Origin: Acidimicrobiales bacterium
GTDB lineage: Bacteria > Actinomycetota > Acidimicrobiia > Acidimicrobiales > MedAcidi-G1
Length of the DNA: 35,431 nucleotides
NCBI GenBank assembly: GCA_022452035.1
Contig: JAKURV010000022.1
Span: 1-35,431 of the forward strand
Reading direction: 5' to 3'
The notes below the pieces were generated by a model that was not told the origin of the DNA, did not search any database, and was given only the letters and a program-made list of their open reading frames with translations. Of this stretch, positions 32,210-35,431 are shown piece by piece. Position 1 is the first letter of the stretch; every line of letters starts with the position of its first letter. The translations under genes and the position numbers were made by a program.

Positions 32210-33379
32210 TTGTCGGACGCAGACAACTCGATCTTCTCGTCCGCCCGCTACGACGCGACCCGTGCACCGATTGAGGACGCCGCGCCTCTGCCACCTGACG
32301 TCTACTTTTCTCAGGAGTGGTACGACCGCGAGATTGAGACAATCTTCCGGAAGCGTTGGCTTGTCGCTACTCGTGAAGAAGAGATTCCAAATCCGGGTGA
32401 TTACGTCCGGTTGGACATCGTGGGTGAACCGTTGTTGATCGTCCGCGATGACGAAGGCCAGGTTCGGGCTCTATCGGCATCCTGTCGCCATCGCGGTTCG
32501 GAGTTGATGACTGGCCATGGGAACTGCCGCAAAATTGTGTGTCCCTACCACGCGTGGACCTACTCGCTTGAAGGGAAGTTGCTTGCGGCGCCGTCAATGA
32601 AAGATGCGCGGGGATTTGAGAAATCTGATCACAATCTTCCCAGCGTGCGTGCCGAAACCTGGGGTGGCTTCGTATTTATCAATTTTGACCCTGATGCCGT
32701 CTCACTCATGGAGTCGCTCGGTGGACTCGTTGACCGTCTGGCCAGTTATCGATTCGAAGAGATGAAAGTCACCAAAAAGTGGGAGAACCGGTTCAACGCG
32801 AACTGGAAGATCTGGGTGGAGAACTCCCGGGAGGGCTACCACGTGCCGACCGTGCACCGCGGATCTCTTGACACCTTCTACCCCGGTGCCGTTCGAACCG
32901 TCTTTCAAGCTGAGGGCGAACCGATGGTGTACGCGATCAACAGTAGCGACAACGAAAACGGTCTCTACGTTCCCCGCAACCACACCCTGCCCTTTGTTGA
33001 CGGCCTCTCAACCCAAGACAACGAGAGCACCCACTTCATAATCCATTACCCGCACCTTCTCCTGAACGTTCCTCCCGACCGGATCACGTTTCACCAGTAC
33101 TTTCCAGAGGGGCCCGAATGGACACGGATCGTCTCGTGGTGTTGCTTCCCACAGTCCACTATCGACCTACCCGAGTTCGAGACCGAAGTTGAGGAGAAGT
33201 ACTACCCGTCGATGGATGTGTTTCTCGCCGAAGACAAGGGTGTGTGTGAGATCGTTCACCGAGGCATCGGCGGACAACTCGCCAAGTTGTCGCGGTACTC
33301 GCCGACGGAAGAACAAACCGTTCACGAGTTCTCTAACTACGTGCTCGACCATGTTCTCGGCCCGGCGAACAGCCGCTGA
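32210..33379 (+). CDS. Rieske non-heme iron oxygenase, alpha subunit
   Basis: A 389-residue ring-hydroxylating-type oxygenase. Rieske [2Fe-2S] ligands are C92-x-H94 and C111-x2-H114 (SCRHRG, CPYHAW). The mononuclear iron site is His211, His216 and Asp342 (EGYHVPTVH, AEDKGVCE). The bridging residue between centres is Glu208, where naphthalene dioxygenase has Asp; Glu is known from quaternary-amine oxygenases such as carnitine monooxygenase CntA. The start is a TTG at 32210 with AGGGGG 6 bases upstream; an ATG-like extension to 32012 overlaps the divergent SDR. Reductase genes are absent. RidA follows after 12 bases. Substrate unknown. Confidence 0.9.
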   Translation: MSDADNSIFSSARYDATRAPIEDAAPLPPDVYFSQEWYDREIETIFRKRWLVATREEEIPNPGDYVRLDIVGEPLLIVRDDEGQVRALSASCRHRGSELMTGHGNCRKIVCPYHAWTYSLEGKLLAAPSMKDARGFEKSDHNLPSVRAETWGGFVFINFDPDAVSLMESLGGLVDRLASYRFEEMKVTKKWENRFNANWKIWVENSREGYHVPTVHRGSLDTFYPGAVRTVFQAEGEPMVYAINSSDNENGLYVPRNHTLPFVDGLSTQDNESTHFIIHYPHLLLNVPPDRITFHQYFPEGPEWTRIVSWCCFPQSTIDLPEFETEVEEKYYPSMDVFLAEDKGVCEIVHRGIGGQLAKLSRYSPTEEQTVHEFSNYVLDHVLGPANSR

Positions 33380-33391
33380 CAGGGTGCTGAA

Positions 33392-33784
33392 GTGACCACC
33401 CGCGAGAACATCTCTATACCTAACGTCGCTGAACCAGTCGATGCACGGGCGGGGTCACAGTGCATCCGTAAGGGCAACCTGTTGTTTATCTCCGGCCAGA
33501 TCGCCTTTGACAACGGAGAACTGGTTGGGCCCGACGACCCGCTAGAGCAGTGCCGCCAGTGCCTTCGACATATCGAAAGCTACGTCGCTAAGGCTGGCGG
33601 GACGCTCGATGACGTGGTGTCGCTCGACATCTTCCTCACCGACATCGGATACCGGCCAGCCGCAGGCCAAGCCCGGGCAGAGTTCTTCAAAGCGCCTGGT
33701 CCCAGTGCCACGGTTGTGGGCGGAGTAGATCTCGCCTTTGAGGGGCTCCTGGTGGAGATCAGCGCTCGCGCTGTCCTGTCCTGA
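33392..33784 (+). CDS. RidA/YjgF family protein lacking the deaminase arginine
   Basis: A 130-residue RidA-fold (trimeric) protein: KGNLLFISGQIAFDNGELVG (28-47), LEQCRQCLRHIESYVAKAG, EFFKAPGPSATVVGGVDL and VEISARAVL. Imine/enamine deaminases of the RidA subgroup need an Arg near 105 (in a PARS-type motif); here the corresponding position is Ala106 (PSAT). That points to the Rid4-7-like groups or a catabolic accessory role rather than general 2-aminoacrylate detoxification. GTG start at 33392 with AGGGTG upstream. Sits 12 bases after the Rieske oxygenase and 5 bases before the hydrolase, a clear operon. Confidence 0.92.
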   Translation: MTTRENISIPNVAEPVDARAGSQCIRKGNLLFISGQIAFDNGELVGPDDPLEQCRQCLRHIESYVAKAGGTLDDVVSLDIFLTDIGYRPAAGQARAEFFKAPGPSATVVGGVDLAFEGLLVEISARAVLS

Positions 33785-33789
33785 AAGTC

Positions 33790-34851
33790 ATGAAGGACGG
33801 GTGGGCTCAGACTGTTCTGGGGCCGGTAGATGCCGCAGATCTCGGCATCACGCTGGCTCACGATCATGTCCTCATGGACGGCTCGTTCATGTATGTCGAT
33901 CCACCAGCCAGTGTCGATCAGCACTTCGCCGACGAGCAGATCACGCTCGATAACCGGGGTTGGGTCGCGTATCACTGGACGTCAAGTCATCACAATGTGC
34001 ATCTCGATTCCGAGGATGTGGCAATCGCAGAGTTACAGCGGTTCGTCGCTGCTGGCGGACGCACTGTCGTGGATCCCACCAACAAAGGCCTTGGCCGCGA
34101 TCCGGGACCCCTTGCCCGCATCGCGAAAGCAACAGGTAGCCACATCATCATGGGTTCCGGCTACTACCTGGGCGGCACACACCCTGACGACATGAGCGAC
34201 CGGGCGATGGATTCCATTGCCGAAGAGATCATGGCCGACATCCAGGTCGGGATTGGGAACACCGATGTGAAGGCTGGACTGATTGGTGAGATCGGCTGCA
34301 CTTATCCCTGGCTGCCCAACGAGAAGAAGAGCCTCCGGGCCGCAGTGGCTGCTCAAGTCGAGACCGGAGCACCCCTCATGGTTCATCCCGGCCGTGATCC
34401 GATATCGCCCGTGGAGATCGTGGAGATCGTGGATCAGGAAGGTGGCGACCTCAACCGCACGATCATCTGTCACATTGACCGTACCTGCACCGATCGGTCC
34501 TGGCTCAGTGACATGGCGGCTACCGGCTGCTATCTGGAGTACGACCTATTCGGTAACGAGAGCTCGTGGTACCCGCCTAACCCAAAGGTCGACATGCCCT
34601 CTGACGCCGAGCGAATGGATGTCGTGCTCTGGCACTTTGAACAGGGCTTGGAGGACAAGGTGCTCCTATCACACGACATTGCCACCAAGCACCGGCTCCA
34701 CGCATACGGCGGTCTCGGATACGACCATCTGCTCACCAACGTCGTACCTCGTTTACGTCAGCGAGGACTATCCGAAGCAGAGGTCAACACGCTGATCATT
34801 GATAACCCTGCTCAGATATTCGGGTTCGCATCACCAGACGGATCTCTGTAG
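33790..34851 (+). CDS. Phosphotriesterase-family (PTE-like) metal-dependent hydrolase
   Basis: A 353-residue amidohydrolase-superfamily TIM barrel. Metal ligands: His24/His26 in LAHDHV, Glu167 in GLIGEIGCTYPW (where true phosphotriesterases have a carboxylated Lys), His199 in MVHPGRD, His228 in ICHIDRT and Asp296 in LLSHDIA. Glu as bridging residue is typical of phosphotriesterase-homology proteins and some lactonases. The natural substrate could be a lactone, carbamate or ester from the Rieske route. The ATG at 33790 follows the RidA stop by 5 bases; no strong ribosome site, consistent with translational coupling. Confidence 0.92.
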   Translation: MKDGWAQTVLGPVDAADLGITLAHDHVLMDGSFMYVDPPASVDQHFADEQITLDNRGWVAYHWTSSHHNVHLDSEDVAIAELQRFVAAGGRTVVDPTNKGLGRDPGPLARIAKATGSHIIMGSGYYLGGTHPDDMSDRAMDSIAEEIMADIQVGIGNTDVKAGLIGEIGCTYPWLPNEKKSLRAAVAAQVETGAPLMVHPGRDPISPVEIVEIVDQEGGDLNRTIICHIDRTCTDRSWLSDMAATGCYLEYDLFGNESSWYPPNPKVDMPSDAERMDVVLWHFEQGLEDKVLLSHDIATKHRLHAYGGLGYDHLLTNVVPRLRQRGLSEAEVNTLIIDNPAQIFGFASPDGSL

Positions 34852-34920
34852 TGAAGGTTGTGATGAGTGTGTCGTGCGATCTGCTGTGAGTAGCCCGGTG
34901 AGAGACCACCAGTTGGTGTT

Positions 34921-35431
34921 GTGAAGACCTCTACCTCCGTTCTAGCTATCGGCACTGCGATCCTGATCGGGGTTCTCGTGGCCCTCGCTGGGAGCTCCGG
35001 AGGCCTTCGGTGGGGCGGCTTCCCGATCTTCGCGTGGGGCGCCCTCCTGGTCTTCTTGGTGCAGTGGGTCGTGTTTGTTCCTTCATGGTTTGCCCACACT
35101 GAGCACTTCTTCGACCTGACGGGGTCCCTCACGTATCTCGCCGTTGTTGCCCTCACACTGCTCTCCCGTGGTTCCGTAACCCCCTATTCCTTGCTTGTTG
35201 CCACCATGGTCACGGCCTGGGCGTTGCGGCTCGGGGCGTTCCTCGCGGCTCGTGTCAGGGCCGCTGGTTCCGACTCCCGATTCGATGCCATGAAGTACCG
35301 GTTCGCCTGGTTCCTTATGACCTGGACCCTGCAGGGACTCTGGGTCCTGCTGACCGCCGGGGCTGCCTTGGCCGCCATCACTAGTCCCGAAGACCGGCAA
35401 ATCGACGCCTTTGCCCTCCTAGGGGCGGCAC
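34921..35431 (+). CDS. DUF1295-family membrane protein (5' part; cut by window edge)
   Basis: From the GTG at 34921 an open frame of 170 codons runs to the window end. The product is a multi-pass membrane protein: VLAIGTAILIGVLVALAG, FFDLTGSLTYLAVVALTLLS, RLGAFLAARVRAAGSDSRFDAM and WTLQGLWVLLTAGA. The FDLTGSLTYL and SRFDAMK blocks are typical of DUF1295, related to steroid 5-alpha-reductase/isoprenylcysteine methyltransferase folds. A weak ribosome site. It follows the hydrolase by 69 bases. The C-terminal half is missing. Confidence 0.85.
   Translation, partial: MKTSTSVLAIGTAILIGVLVALAGSSGGLRWGGFPIFAWGALLVFLVQWVVFVPSWFAHTEHFFDLTGSLTYLAVVALTLLSRGSVTPYSLLVATMVTAWALRLGAFLAARVRAAGSDSRFDAMKYRFAWFLMTWTLQGLWVLLTAGAALAAITSPEDRQIDAFALLGAA

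Noticed and set aside
1-35431. CRISPR array, insertion sequences, prophage genes, toxin-antitoxin or restriction systems
   Set aside because: No regularly spaced repeats, transposase, integrase, phage structural or nuclease-type proteins were recognised on either strand.

Overview
The window is high-GC bacterial DNA of actinobacterial style. It has many GTG starts (and one TTG), Shine-Dalgarno cores of the AGGAG/GGAGG type, TAnnnT -10 boxes, P450 plus 3Fe-4S ferredoxin pairs, and many acyl-CoA enzymes. Thr/Pro-rich linkers behind lipoprotein signals, paired amidohydrolase_2 proteins and a nitroreductase-SRPBCC fusion together suggest an environmental, perhaps marine, member of the Acidimicrobiia. 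That placement is inference. No rRNA, plasmid, phage, transposase, integrase or CRISPR signature was seen.

Layout. 1-2440 (minus): a branched-chain-amino-acid-type ABC permease (cut by the window edge) and its lipoprotein binding protein. 2608-5762 (plus): an operon of two acyl-CoA dehydrogenases and an SDR. 5791-12611 (minus): a likely six-gene operon in transcription order amidohydrolase, amidohydrolase, ferredoxin, P450, aldehyde dehydrogenase, family III CoA-transferase. 12738-14024 (plus): a second P450. 14127-17012 (minus): a crotonase with unusual domain order, an acyl-CoA synthetase and a small Cys-containing protein, divergent from a family III CoA-transferase with unusual domain order (17158-18387). 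Together 1-18.4 kb reads as a locus for uptake, oxidation, CoA activation and beta-oxidation-like breakdown of a hydrophobic carboxylic acid, terpenoid or alicyclic compound. The substrate cannot be read from sequence.

18.4-29 kb holds less specialised genes: a NylC/DmpA-type P1 peptidase, a beta-lactamase-fold lipoprotein, a GT2-GtrA fusion, tRNA-Ile2(CAU), an unknown alpha/beta protein, a large membrane protein, an SRPBCC protein, a nitroreductase, a nitroreductase-SRPBCC fusion, an unknown protein, an inositol-monophosphatase-like enzyme and tRNA-Val(UAC).

29-35.4 kb differs in composition; genes from about 30.3 kb are visibly less GC-rich. It encodes a DddP-like M24 protein with a key Asp replaced by Asn, an exported single-span protein, a DHRS1-like SDR, a Rieske oxygenase with a Glu at the bridging position, a RidA-family protein lacking the catalytic Arg, a phosphotriesterase-like hydrolase and a DUF1295 membrane protein cut by the right edge. 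This looks like a second catabolic module.

The most interesting signals are: (a) a crotonase and a CoA-transferase three genes apart that both look like permuted or degenerate tandem versions of their families; (b) the DddP-clade protein with the Asp-to-Asn change; (c) the nitroreductase-SRPBCC fusion beside free-standing copies of both domains; (d) the adjacent acyl-CoA dehydrogenase pair likely to form a heteromer.
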